64,000 nucleotides of DNA from Streptomyces sp. NBC_01549 (GTDB lineage: Bacteria > Actinomycetota > Actinomycetes > Streptomycetales > Streptomycetaceae). The notes under the pieces were generated by a model. That model was not told the DNA's origin and ran no database searches. It saw nothing but the letters and a program-made list of their open reading frames with translations. Positions 49,832 to 57,955 of the stretch are shown one piece after another (position 1 is the stretch's first letter; the number at the start of each line of letters is the position of its first letter). A program made the position numbers and the translations under genes. The stretch lies in NCBI RefSeq assembly GCF_026339955.1, contig NZ_JAPEPW010000001.1, positions 5,203,001 to 5,267,000 of the forward strand, read 5' to 3'.

Positions 49832-50872
49832 GTGGCGTCCCACCGTCGACCCAAGCAGCCGAGCCGCACCCGTGTGACCGTGCTCACCACAGCCGCAGCC
49901 GCTGCCGTTGTCCTCAGCGCCAACGCCGCCAACGCCGCGCCCAGCGAGAAGCTGAACAAGGACGAGGTCAAGAGCAAGGTCGACAAGCTTTACGAGGAGA
50001 CCGAGCAGGCCACCGAGAAGCTCGACGGGGCCAAGGAGAAGCAGGACAAGCTGGAGAAGGAAATCAGCACCCTGCAGGACAACGTGGCCCGCGGCCAGGA
50101 CGAGCTCAACGCCCTGCGCGACGGCCTCGGCACGATGGCCAGTGCCCAGTACCGCACCGGCGGCATCGACCCCTCCGTGGCGCTCTTCCTCTCCTCGAAC
50201 CCGGACGACTACCTCGACAAGGCGTCCGCGATGGACCAGCTGAGCAGTCAGCAGGTCGAGGCGCTGAAGAAGGTCCAGGAGAAGCAGCGTTCGCTCGCCC
50301 AGCAGCGCCAGGAAGCCTCCGCGAAGCTCAAGGACCTCTCCGACACTCGCACGGAGCTGGCCAAGCAGAAGAAGACGGTCCAGACCAAGCTCGCCGCGGC
50401 GCAGAAGCTCCTCAACTCCCTGACCGCCAAGGAGAAGGCGGCTCTCGACGAGGAGCAGAACCGTGCCACCCGCGCCAGCGAGCGCACGGTCCTCGACGGC
50501 AACACTCCGACTGGTTCCGGCCGGGCCGGCGCCGCGTTCTCCGCGGGCCAGACCAAGATCGGTACGCCGTACGTCTACGGCGCCACCGGCCCCAGCTCCT
50601 TCGACTGCTCGGGCTTCACCTCCTGGTCGTACGCCCAGGCCGGTGTCTCCATCCCGCGTACCTCGGAGGCGCAGGCGAACTACGGCACCCGGATCTACTC
50701 GCAGAGCGATCTGCAGGTCGGTGACCTGGTCTTCTTCTTCGGCGACCTGCACCACGTCGGTCTCTACGCGGGCAACGGCCAGGTGCTGCACGCCCCGCGC
50801 ACCGGAACGGTCGTGCGCTACGAGTCGATGAGCACCATCGGCGGAGCGTTCCAGTTCGGCGTCCGGGTCTGA
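49832..50872 (+). CDS. Secreted NlpC/P60 peptidoglycan hydrolase (paralogue 1)
   Basis: A 346-residue exported cell-wall endopeptidase. A signal peptide (VLTTAAAAAVVLSANAANAA) precedes a long coiled coil (about residues 40-215) and a C-terminal NlpC/P60 domain with the catalytic cysteine in SSFDCSGFTSW (about residue 259) and histidine in DLHHVGLYAG. This is the RipA/RipC-like layout in which the coiled coil controls access to the active site. GTG 49832 has AAGGAG upstream. It is followed by a perfect terminator and then a closely related paralogue. Confidence 0.93.
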   Translation: MASHRRPKQPSRTRVTVLTTAAAAAVVLSANAANAAPSEKLNKDEVKSKVDKLYEETEQATEKLDGAKEKQDKLEKEISTLQDNVARGQDELNALRDGLGTMASAQYRTGGIDPSVALFLSSNPDDYLDKASAMDQLSSQQVEALKKVQEKQRSLAQQRQEASAKLKDLSDTRTELAKQKKTVQTKLAAAQKLLNSLTAKEKAALDEEQNRATRASERTVLDGNTPTGSGRAGAAFSAGQTKIGTPYVYGATGPSSFDCSGFTSWSYAQAGVSIPRTSEAQANYGTRIYSQSDLQVGDLVFFFGDLHHVGLYAGNGQVLHAPRTGTVVRYESMSTIGGAFQFGVRV

Positions 50873-50885
50873 TCAATCGCACACT

Positions 50886-50927
50886 CGCCCGTACCTGCAT
50901 CCTTCGGGGTGGAGGTACGGGCGTTTT
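50886..50927 (+). terminator. Intrinsic terminator after NlpC/P60 paralogue 1
   Basis: Perfect 11-bp stem CGCCCGTACCT / AGGTACGGGCG followed by TTTT. Confidence 0.92.
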
Positions 50928-51018
50928 GCGTTGAGTGGCCCGGAGAGGCGCGGAACCAGGGCTAGAGTCGCTCCGTCTCACGGCGGAGTTGTGGGACCTA
51001 CCGCCGGACGGGCGGGAA

Positions 51019-51154
51019 GTGACGCCTGTGGAGGCCCGCGTAAGACCGATCTCCCCGGAGACCGGCAAGGGCCTGTGAAGCAGGAACCCGTGGTGGTGCC
51101 GCGTAGCGGTGCGGACCGGAATCTCCAGCCTGCGGGGTTGGCGAGGGCGTCAAT
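51019..51154 (+). ncRNA. Structured leader resembling a tnpB 3' end / omega RNA and IS605 right end
   Basis: In order the segment has GTGACGCCTGTGGAGGCCC, GTAAGACC, hairpin CCGATCTCC/GGAGACCGG, GGGCCTGTGAAGCAGGAACC, hairpin CCGCGTAGCGG, then GGAATCTCC-AGCC...GGTTGGCGAGGG and GTCAA. This is the block order I know from the 3' end of Streptomyces tnpB genes and their omega RNA, ending at the transposon's right end (often ..GGGGAGG-TCAA). The TnpB-like C-terminal words ACGGP and PVKQEP can still be read in one frame. No tnpB or tnpA is present. It forms most of the leader of NlpC/P60 paralogue 2. TAGAGT at 50963 is a possible -10. The rest of 50928-51224 holds a CCCCCG/CGGGGG hairpin at 51168-51184. 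Confidence 0.45.
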
Positions 51155-51224
51155 GTCTGGCGCGTTTCCCCCGGAACTCGGGGGACCGTCAGCGTCCGTC
51201 AAAGGAAAGGGAGAGCGGCTACTC

Positions 51225-52256
51225 GTGGGGTCCCATCGCCGCCGTCCACCGTCCGGGTTCGACCGGGGCGTCAGTGCCACGGGCATCGCCGGCGTCGCCG
51301 TGACCGCGATGTCCGTCGCGGCCGCCGCCCTCGGGGCCGTACCGGCCGCCGCAGCACCGAAGGACGACACCCGGGCCGAGGTGGACCGCCTGTACATCCA
51401 GGCGGAGAAGGCAACCGAGGCGTTCAACAAGGCCGACGAACGCGCAGGCGCCCTGCGTAAGGAGGTGAGCACGGCACAGGACCGCATCGCCCGGCAGCAG
51501 GAGCGCATCAACACCATGCGGGACGCGCTCGGTTCGCTCGCCGGGGCCCAGTACCGCGCGGGCGGCCTCGACCCCTCCCTGGCGCTGCTCTTCTCCGACG
51601 ACCCCGCCGAGTACCTCGAAAAGGCCGCCGCGCTCGACCGGATCAACGCCCACCAGGCGGGCGAGCTCACGGACCTCCAGCTCGCCATGCGCGACCTCGC
51701 CCAGGAGCGCGACGAGGCGACCGCCAAACTCGCCGAGCTGGAGAAGAGCACCAGGGCCGTCGCCCTGCACAAGCGGACCGTCGAACAGAAACTGGCCAAG
51801 GCGCGCCGACTGCTCAACTCGCTGCCGTCCGCCGAGCGCGCCGCCTACGACCGGGCCTCCCGCACCGAACGCTCCGACGTGCCCGAACTCGGCGGTGTCA
51901 CGCCCGCCTCGGGGCGCGCCGCCGCCGCCCTCGCCGCGGCCCGCTCCGCACTCGGCCGCCCCTATGTGTGGGGTGCCAACGGGCCCGGCGGATTCGACTG
52001 TTCGGGCCTCATGCAGTGGTCGTACCGGCAGGCGGGCATCGGTCTGCCTCGCACCTCCCAGGAGCAGCGGTACGCCGGACGGCACGTGTCGCTCTCCCAG
52101 GCCCAGCCCGGCGACCTCATCACCTACCGCTCCGACGCGAGCCATGTCGCGATGTACGTGGGCAACGGCCAGGTGATCCACGCGCCCTATCCGGGTGCGC
52201 CGGTGCGCTACGACCCGGTGGGCATGATGCCCATCTCGTCCGTGACACGGGTCTGA
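51225..52256 (+). CDS. Secreted NlpC/P60 peptidoglycan hydrolase (paralogue 2)
   Basis: A 343-residue paralogue of the preceding gene with the same plan: start GSHRRRPPSGFDRG, signal peptide ending VPAAAAPKDD, coiled coil to about residue 215, and NlpC/P60 domain with GGFDCSGLMQW (Cys about residue 258) and ASHVAMYVG (His). GTG 51225 is chosen by comparison with paralogue 1 and because GGGAG lies upstream. The in-frame extension back to 50931 reads through the structured leader and is not likely translated. It is followed by a HExxH lipoprotein gene at 32 bp. Confidence 0.92.
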   Translation: MGSHRRRPPSGFDRGVSATGIAGVAVTAMSVAAAALGAVPAAAAPKDDTRAEVDRLYIQAEKATEAFNKADERAGALRKEVSTAQDRIARQQERINTMRDALGSLAGAQYRAGGLDPSLALLFSDDPAEYLEKAAALDRINAHQAGELTDLQLAMRDLAQERDEATAKLAELEKSTRAVALHKRTVEQKLAKARRLLNSLPSAERAAYDRASRTERSDVPELGGVTPASGRAAAALAAARSALGRPYVWGANGPGGFDCSGLMQWSYRQAGIGLPRTSQEQRYAGRHVSLSQAQPGDLITYRSDASHVAMYVGNGQVIHAPYPGAPVRYDPVGMMPISSVTRV

Positions 52257-52288
52257 CCCCCGCGCCCGGGCGCCGTACGATCGGGAAC

Positions 52289-53485
52289 GTGGCTGGTCGA
52301 AGGCGTGCGTCGCGGGCGGGGTGCTCTCTGGTGCTGCTGCTCGCCGTGCTGGTGGGCTGCGGCGGCGGGCCGTCCCCGGACACCGCGTCCGCCGATGTGC
52401 AGCGGGTCCTCGACCGGCGGGCGGCCGCGGTCCTGGACCACGACGAGTCGGCGTACCGGGCCACCGGGGAACCGTCCGGTTCGACCGCGGAGTTCACCCG
52501 GCTGCGCGCCGTCCCGCTGGCCGCCTGGTCGTACCGACTGACGGACCTGCGCCGTTCCGGCGACCGCGCCACCGCGGACGCCCAGCTGCGCTACCGCATC
52601 GAGGGCTACGACAAGGCGCCCGTCACGGCGGCCCGCACCCTGATCCTGGCGCGCGACGGCGGGACCTGGCGGGTCTCCTCCGACGTGCCCGCCAAGCGCG
52701 CCAGCCAGCAGCTGTGGGAGCAGGGGACGGTGACGGTCGTACGGGGCGCGCACAGCCTCGTCCTGGGGGTCGGGCAGTCCGGTGAGCGGCTGCGCGCGTA
52801 CGCCGGCCTCGCGGACCACGCCGTGCCCGCCGTGACGGGGGCCTGGGGCGCGGACTGGGCGGGGCATGTCGTCGTCCTCGTACCGAAGTCGCTGGAGGGC
52901 ATGGCGGGGCTGCTCGGGGCGCCCGCGTCCGGGTACCGGGGCATCGCGGCGGTCACCACCGGAGAGGCGGGAGGCACGGCAGGCGCGCCCGCGGACCGGA
53001 TCATCGTCAATCCCGACGCGTACGGCCTCCTCGGCGACTTCGGCAAACAGGTCGTGCTCACCCATGAGACGACGCACGTGGCCACCCGTGCCCACACCAC
53101 CGCCGCCACGCCCCTGTGGCTCTCCGAGGGCTTCGCGGACTGGGTCGGCTACCGCGGCAGCGGCCGTACGGCGACGCAGGCGGCGCCGGAGCTGGAGCGG
53201 ACCGTGCTGGACGGGCACGTACCGGCCGCGCTGCCGGACGACAAGGACTTCGGGTTCACCGGGGACGCGGCACGGCTGGCGCGGGCGTACGAGGGCGGCT
53301 GGATGGCCTGTCGGCTGATCGCCGACCACTGGGGCGAGGTCCGGCTGAACGAGTTCTACCGGGCCGTCGGCGACCACAAGAAGCGGGCGGGGGCCGTCGA
53401 GGGCGCGCTGCGGGACGTGCTGCACACGACGCCGAAGGCGTTCTCGCAGCAGTGGCGCGCGTACCTGAAGGCGCAGCTCGGCTGA
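52289..53485 (+). CDS. Secreted HExxH zinc metallopeptidase-like lipoprotein
   Basis: A 398-residue exported protein. The signal peptide ends in LLAVLVGCGGG, a lipobox. The C-terminal half has the gluzincin motif LTHETTHVATRA (HExxH, about residue 261) followed by PLWLSEGFADWVGYR with the third zinc ligand glutamate. The N-terminal 150 residues look like an SnoaL/NTF2-like or chaperone-type domain. GTG 52289 lies seven bases after TACGAT, so it is probably leaderless. The substrate is unknown; the neighbouring cell-wall hydrolases suggest an envelope role. Confidence 0.85.
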   Translation: MAGRRRASRAGCSLVLLLAVLVGCGGGPSPDTASADVQRVLDRRAAAVLDHDESAYRATGEPSGSTAEFTRLRAVPLAAWSYRLTDLRRSGDRATADAQLRYRIEGYDKAPVTAARTLILARDGGTWRVSSDVPAKRASQQLWEQGTVTVVRGAHSLVLGVGQSGERLRAYAGLADHAVPAVTGAWGADWAGHVVVLVPKSLEGMAGLLGAPASGYRGIAAVTTGEAGGTAGAPADRIIVNPDAYGLLGDFGKQVVLTHETTHVATRAHTTAATPLWLSEGFADWVGYRGSGRTATQAAPELERTVLDGHVPAALPDDKDFGFTGDAARLARAYEGGWMACRLIADHWGEVRLNEFYRAVGDHKKRAGAVEGALRDVLHTTPKAFSQQWRAYLKAQLG

Positions 53486-53567
53486 ATCAGCACCCCGTGG
53501 TGTCCGGTTGGGCGACGGACTCGGGCCGGCCACTCCCGCTGCGCCTCGCCGGTCGCCCGGCTCGCCG

Positions 53568-54800
53568 TCAGGAGGAGCTCAGGGGCTCCTTGGTGCGGGT
53601 GGCCTGAGCGGGCAGGGTCGGAGCCGGCTCGGACACCGTGGCCCGCCACAGTTCGAGGGCGGCGAGCAGGGCCGCGATCACCAGCAGACCGTTGCGCAGG
53701 AAGAGCAGGGTGATGCCCAGCCGGTCGCTGCCCACGACGTGCGAGAACCAGATCGGGAACTCCAGGACGGTCACCAGGCACGCGGCCAGCACCAGTCCGA
53801 CCGGCACGGTCATCCGGCTGCGCCGGAAGCACAGGCAGACCGCGCCGATCCCGACCAGCCACACCATGTACTGGGGGCTGATGACGCGGCTCGTGGCCGT
53901 GAACATCAGCACCGCCACGAACGCGGCGTCGGCGAGCGTGTGCGGCCGGAAGCGCTGGGCGCGCAGCCGCCACAGCAGCAGCCAGGCGAAGGCGATCGCG
54001 GTGAGCGCCAGGGCCAGCCTGCTCACCACGTCGACGTACGGGCCCAGGAACTCCACCGAGCCGTAGTTGAGCAGCACCTGACCGTCCCAGCCGAAGTGCC
54101 GGCCCACATGGAAGACGAGGGAGCCCAGTGACTCCACCTCGGTGCCCCGGTCGCGCTGGAAGGTCAGGAAGGAGAAGGCGCCGGGCATCGACAGCCCGAA
54201 CAGCACCGCGATCCCGCCGGCGGTGACCGCCGCCGCGGCCCACGCACGCCGCTTCACGGCCCCCAGGAGCAGGAGCGCCGGCCACACCTTCACCAGCGCC
54301 CCGAAGCCCACCAGAGCGCCCATCACCCGCGGATGGCGGGCTCCCGCGAGGAGCGCCGCGACCGCCAGGGCCGTGACCATCACGTCGTAGCGTGCGTAGA
54401 CGGTCGGTCCGAGCAGCGGGACGCCGATCACCCACACCCACGCGCCGCGCAGCGTCTTGCCGGGGCGCCGGCCGGCGTAGTGGAGCAGCGCGTACACCAC
54501 CAGGTCGGCGACGAAGGCCAGCAGGAAGAAGGCGTGCGCGTAGTCGAGGAAGGGCAGCAGGCCGGGGGAGAGGATGGCGAGCGCGGCGGCCGGCGGGTAC
54601 TGCCAGGTGACGTCGTCGAGCGGGAAGGTGCCGGTGCGCAGGATCTCGTACCAGCCCTGGTAGATCACCGAGACGTCACTCGTGACGTCCGGGCCCGGGA
54701 AGACGAACACCTTGAAGACGAAGAGCAGAAGCATGAGCCTGGTCAGGCCCCAGGTTCCCAGCGACGCGTACGGAAACCTTTCCCCCCGTGTGCCCTTCAT
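53568..54800 (-). CDS. GT87-family polyprenol-phosphate-dependent mannosyltransferase
   Basis: A 410-residue membrane enzyme with ten or more helices. The first loop has the catalytic aspartate and surrounding residues typical of GT87/DUF2029 (FPGPDVTSDVSVIYQGWYEI), and YARYDVMVTALAVAALL and FGALVKVWPALLLLGAVKRR are conserved family blocks. GT87 enzymes add alpha-1,2-mannose to phosphatidylinositol mannosides and lipoglycans outside the membrane. ATG 54800 has AGGTGAGC upstream. It is divergent from pimB', as expected for envelope glycolipid synthesis. Confidence 0.87.
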   Translation of the reverse strand: MKGTRGERFPYASLGTWGLTRLMLLLFVFKVFVFPGPDVTSDVSVIYQGWYEILRTGTFPLDDVTWQYPPAAALAILSPGLLPFLDYAHAFFLLAFVADLVVYALLHYAGRRPGKTLRGAWVWVIGVPLLGPTVYARYDVMVTALAVAALLAGARHPRVMGALVGFGALVKVWPALLLLGAVKRRAWAAAAVTAGGIAVLFGLSMPGAFSFLTFQRDRGTEVESLGSLVFHVGRHFGWDGQVLLNYGSVEFLGPYVDVVSRLALALTAIAFAWLLLWRLRAQRFRPHTLADAAFVAVLMFTATSRVISPQYMVWLVGIGAVCLCFRRSRMTVPVGLVLAACLVTVLEFPIWFSHVVGSDRLGITLLFLRNGLLVIAALLAALELWRATVSEPAPTLPAQATRTKEPLSSS

Positions 54801-55019
54801 GCTCACCTGGCCCTCGTTCGTCGGCTGTCTGTGCGGTGGTGCGGTGGTGCGGTGGAGACGCAGTGCGGTCGTGCGGTTGTGCGGAAACATGATGACGCGC
54901 CGGGCTGTGCGAGGCCCATGAAGCACGGCCGTACGCGGCTGTGACCACCGACGGAATACAGCTTCGCCGCTGTGGACCGCTCGCGTGGGGATTCGAAGGT
55001 TTCGGTAGTGTCGAACGCG

Positions 55020-56162
55020 ATGCACAAGACCCTGATCGTGACCAACGACTTCCCGCCCCGCCCCGGCGGTATCCAGGCGTTCCTGCACAACATGGCGCTA
55101 CGACTCGATCCCGAGAGGTTCGTAGTCTACGCATCCACGTGGAAGCGGAGCCCGGAGGGCGTCGAGGCGACGGCCGCCTTCGACGCCGAGCAGCCCTTCA
55201 CCGTCGTCCGAGACCGAACGACGATGCTGCTGCCCACACCGGGCGCCACCCGGCGCGCCGTCGGGCTGCTGCGCGAGCACGGCTGTACGTCGGTGTGGTT
55301 CGGGGCGGCGGCCCCGCTCGGCCTGATGGCGCCCGCGCTGCGCAGGGCGGGAGCCGAGCGACTGGTGGCCACCACGCACGGCCACGAGGCGGGCTGGGCC
55401 CAGCTGCCCGCCGCACGGCAGCTGCTGCGCCGTATCGGCGAGTCCACCGACACGATCACCTACCTCGGCGAGTACACGCGCTCGCGCATCGCGTCCGCGC
55501 TGACGCCCGAGGCAGCCTCCCGTATGGTCCAGCTGCCTCCGGGGGTCGACGAGGAGACCTTCCACCCCGGCTCGGGCGGCGACGTGGTCCGAGCCCGCCT
55601 CGGCCTCACCGACCGTCCGGTGGTGGTCTGTGTCTCCCGCCTGGTCCCGCGCAAGGGCCAGGACACGCTGATCCTCGCCATGCCCCGCATCCTCGCCAAG
55701 GAGCCGGAGGCGGTGCTGCTGATCGTCGGCGGCGGGCCGTACGAGCAGGACCTGCGCAAGCTGGCGTACGACACCGGGGTCGCCGACGCGGTCCGCTTCA
55801 CCGGTGCGGTGCCCTGGTCGGAGCTGCCGGCCCACTACGGCACGGGCGACGTCTTCGCGATGCCCTGCCGCACCCGCCGGGGCGGCCTCGACGTCGAGGG
55901 CCTGGGCATCGTCTACCTGGAGGCCTCCGCGACGGGTCTGCCGGTCGTCGCGGGCGACTCGGGCGGCGCCCCCGACGCGGTCCTCGACGGCGAGACGGGC
56001 TGGGTGGTCCGAGGCGATCTTCCGGATGATTCCGCCGACCGCATCATCACCCTCCTCGGCGACCCCGAACTCCGCCGCCACATGGGCGAACGGGGAAGGC
56101 GCTGGGTGGAGGAGAGATGGCGCTGGGACCTGCTGGCGGAGGGCTTGAAAGAGTTGCTCTAG
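55020..56162 (+). CDS. pimB': GDP-mannose-dependent phosphatidylinositol mannosyltransferase (PimB'-like)
   Basis: A 380-residue GT-B (GT4) enzyme adding the second mannose to phosphatidylinositol monomannoside. It starts HKTLIVTNDFPPRPGGIQAF and shares with mycobacterial PimB' (from memory) VWFGAAAPLGLMAP, THGHEAGW, VVCVSRLVPRKGQDTL, VFAMPCRTR and the donor-binding EGLGIVYLEASATG. ATG 55020 is eight bases after TAGTGT, indicating a leaderless transcript; GTG 55008 with GAAGG upstream is the alternative. In mycobacteria fadD15 is the neighbour; here choA intervenes. Confidence 0.93.
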   Translation: MHKTLIVTNDFPPRPGGIQAFLHNMALRLDPERFVVYASTWKRSPEGVEATAAFDAEQPFTVVRDRTTMLLPTPGATRRAVGLLREHGCTSVWFGAAAPLGLMAPALRRAGAERLVATTHGHEAGWAQLPAARQLLRRIGESTDTITYLGEYTRSRIASALTPEAASRMVQLPPGVDEETFHPGSGGDVVRARLGLTDRPVVVCVSRLVPRKGQDTLILAMPRILAKEPEAVLLIVGGGPYEQDLRKLAYDTGVADAVRFTGAVPWSELPAHYGTGDVFAMPCRTRRGGLDVEGLGIVYLEASATGLPVVAGDSGGAPDAVLDGETGWVVRGDLPDDSADRIITLLGDPELRRHMGERGRRWVEERWRWDLLAEGLKELL

Positions 56163-56238
56163 GTGCGCGACCGGCCACAAATCACCCGTACTCTCCCCAC
56201 TCGTCGCAGCGTCCCCTGAAAACCCGGCAAAAAGCCTA

Positions 56239-56275
56239 GGCGGAAGCAAATAATCCGCCGATGCTGCGCACATGA
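56239..56275 (+). promoter_or_regulatory. Hairpin and four-codon ORF overlapping the choA start
   Basis: GGCGGA / TCCGCC form a 6-bp stem (56239-56259) around an A/T-rich loop. Right after it ATG-CTG-CGC-ACA-TGA (56261-56275) encodes MLRT, and its stop overlaps the choA ATG as ATGA. This could couple choA translation to the mini-ORF. Confidence 0.4.
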
Positions 56276-57936
56276 CAGAAAAACTGACTCATCATCAGAT
56301 GAGTAACCGTCAGCTGATAAACCGTCACCTGACCAGACGCCAGATCCTGGGCATGGTCGCCCTCCAGACGGCCGCCGCCGCCGGCCTCACCCGCGTAGGC
56401 CTCCAGTCCGCCCACGCCGCGGAGCCCGCCGCGGTCGACACCGCGCCCGCCATCGTCATCGGATCGGGCTACGGCGCCGCCGTGGCCGCCCTCCGCCTCG
56501 GCCAGGCCGGCATCCGCACCCTCGTCATAGAGATGGGCAAGCTCTGGAACACCGCCGGCTCCGACGGCAAGGTGTTCTGCTCCACCAGCGCCCCCGACGA
56601 GCGCTCGATGTGGTTCCGCACCCGCACCGAGGCCCCGCTCGCCACCTTCCTCTGGCTGGACGTCGTCAACAAGGACATCGGCCTCTACCCCGGAGTCCTG
56701 GACCGGGTCCACTACGACAACATGTCGGTCTACGTCGGCCGAGGCGTCGGCGGTGGCTCGCTGGTCAACGGCGGAATGGCCGTCACGCCCCTCCAGACGT
56801 ACTTCTCCGAGCAGTTCCCCACGGTCGACGCCGCCGAGATGTACAACACCTACTTCCCGCGCGCCCGCACCATGCTCGGCGTCAACACGGTCGATCCCAC
56901 CTGGTTCGAGTCCACGGAGTGGTACCAGTTCACCCGCACCTCCCGTAAGGCCGCCGCCAACACCGGCCTGAAGACCACCTTCGTCCCCAACGTCTACGAC
57001 TTCGCCTACATGCAGCGCGAGGCCGCCGGCACCGCCACCAAGTCCGCACTCGCGGCCGAGGTCATCTACGGCAACAACTACGGCAAGAAGAGCCTCGACA
57101 AGACCTACCTCGCGGCGGCGCTCGGCACCGGCAACGTCACCATCCACACCCTGGAGAAGGTCCGGGCGATCAGCCGGGCCACGGACGGCACGTACACCCT
57201 GACCGCCGACCGGATCGACAACACCGGCGCGGTCGTGGAGACCAAGCAGTACAGTTGCACGTACCTCTTCCTGGGCGGCGGCAGCCTCGGCACCACCGAA
57301 CTCCTCGTCCGGGCCCGGGAGACGGGAACCCTGCCCGCCCTGGACGCGAGCGTCGGCACCGGCTGGGGCACCAACGGCAATGTGATGACCGGCCGCGCGA
57401 ACCACATCTGGGACACCGTCGGCGCCAACCAGGCGACCATGCCCGTCATGGGCATCGACGACTGGGCCAACACGGACAATCCCGTCTTCGCCGAAATCGC
57501 CCCGATACCCACGGGGTTGGAGACCTGGATCAGCCTCTACCTCGCGATCACCAAGAACCCGGAGCGCGCGTCCTTCACGTACGACGCGGCGACGGACTCC
57601 GCCAAGCTCGGCTGGACCGCGGCGCAGAGCACGGTCTCCGTCAGCATGGCCAAGAAGCTCTTCGACCGGATCAACTCGGCCAACGCGACGATCTACCGCT
57701 ACGACCTCTTCGGCAACAACAAGACCTTCGCCGACGACTTCTGCTACCACCCGCTGGGCGGCTGCGTGCTGGGCAAGGCCACGGACAGCTACGGCCGCGT
57801 GAAGGGCTACCCGCACCTGTACATCACCGACGGCTCGCTCGTGCCGGGCTCGATCGGGGTGAACCCGTTCCTCACGATCACCGCGCTCGCCGAACGCGGC
57901 ATGGCGCGGATCCTCGCCGAGGACACCGCGCCATGA
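56272..57936 (+). CDS. choA: Secreted cholesterol (3-beta-hydroxysteroid) oxidase
   Basis: A 554-residue GMC-type flavoenzyme that oxidises cholesterol to cholestenone. A Tat-like signal (LTRRQILGM followed by hydrophobic residues to QSAHAA) precedes the FAD site AIVIGSGYGAAVAALRLGQA. Active-site residues of the Streptomyces class I enzyme are in place: the glutamate in VFAEIAPIPTG, the histidine in FCYHPLGGCVLGK and the asparagine in IGVNPFLTITAL. FAD is noncovalent in this class. It converges on fadD. Its position between pimB' and fadD, adjacent in mycobacteria, suggests insertion in this lineage. Confidence 0.96.
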   Translation: MTEKLTHHQMSNRQLINRHLTRRQILGMVALQTAAAAGLTRVGLQSAHAAEPAAVDTAPAIVIGSGYGAAVAALRLGQAGIRTLVIEMGKLWNTAGSDGKVFCSTSAPDERSMWFRTRTEAPLATFLWLDVVNKDIGLYPGVLDRVHYDNMSVYVGRGVGGGSLVNGGMAVTPLQTYFSEQFPTVDAAEMYNTYFPRARTMLGVNTVDPTWFESTEWYQFTRTSRKAAANTGLKTTFVPNVYDFAYMQREAAGTATKSALAAEVIYGNNYGKKSLDKTYLAAALGTGNVTIHTLEKVRAISRATDGTYTLTADRIDNTGAVVETKQYSCTYLFLGGGSLGTTELLVRARETGTLPALDASVGTGWGTNGNVMTGRANHIWDTVGANQATMPVMGIDDWANTDNPVFAEIAPIPTGLETWISLYLAITKNPERASFTYDAATDSAKLGWTAAQSTVSVSMAKKLFDRINSANATIYRYDLFGNNKTFADDFCYHPLGGCVLGKATDSYGRVKGYPHLYITDGSLVPGSIGVNPFLTITALAERGMARILAEDTAP

Positions 57937-57955
57937 GAACCGCTGGGTCGGGCCG

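Noticed and set aside
50931..51224. N-terminal extension of NlpC/P60 paralogue 2 through the leader
   Set aside because: The paralogue starts at the equivalent of 51225, a ribosome site precedes that GTG, and the extension reads through RNA-like hairpins; the TnpB-like words there are better explained by the element itself.
50936..51224. c-di-AMP (ydaO) riboswitch before the NlpC/P60 gene
   Set aside because: Such riboswitches precede some Streptomyces cell-wall hydrolases, but the conserved GGGTGAATC and neighbouring blocks are not found here.
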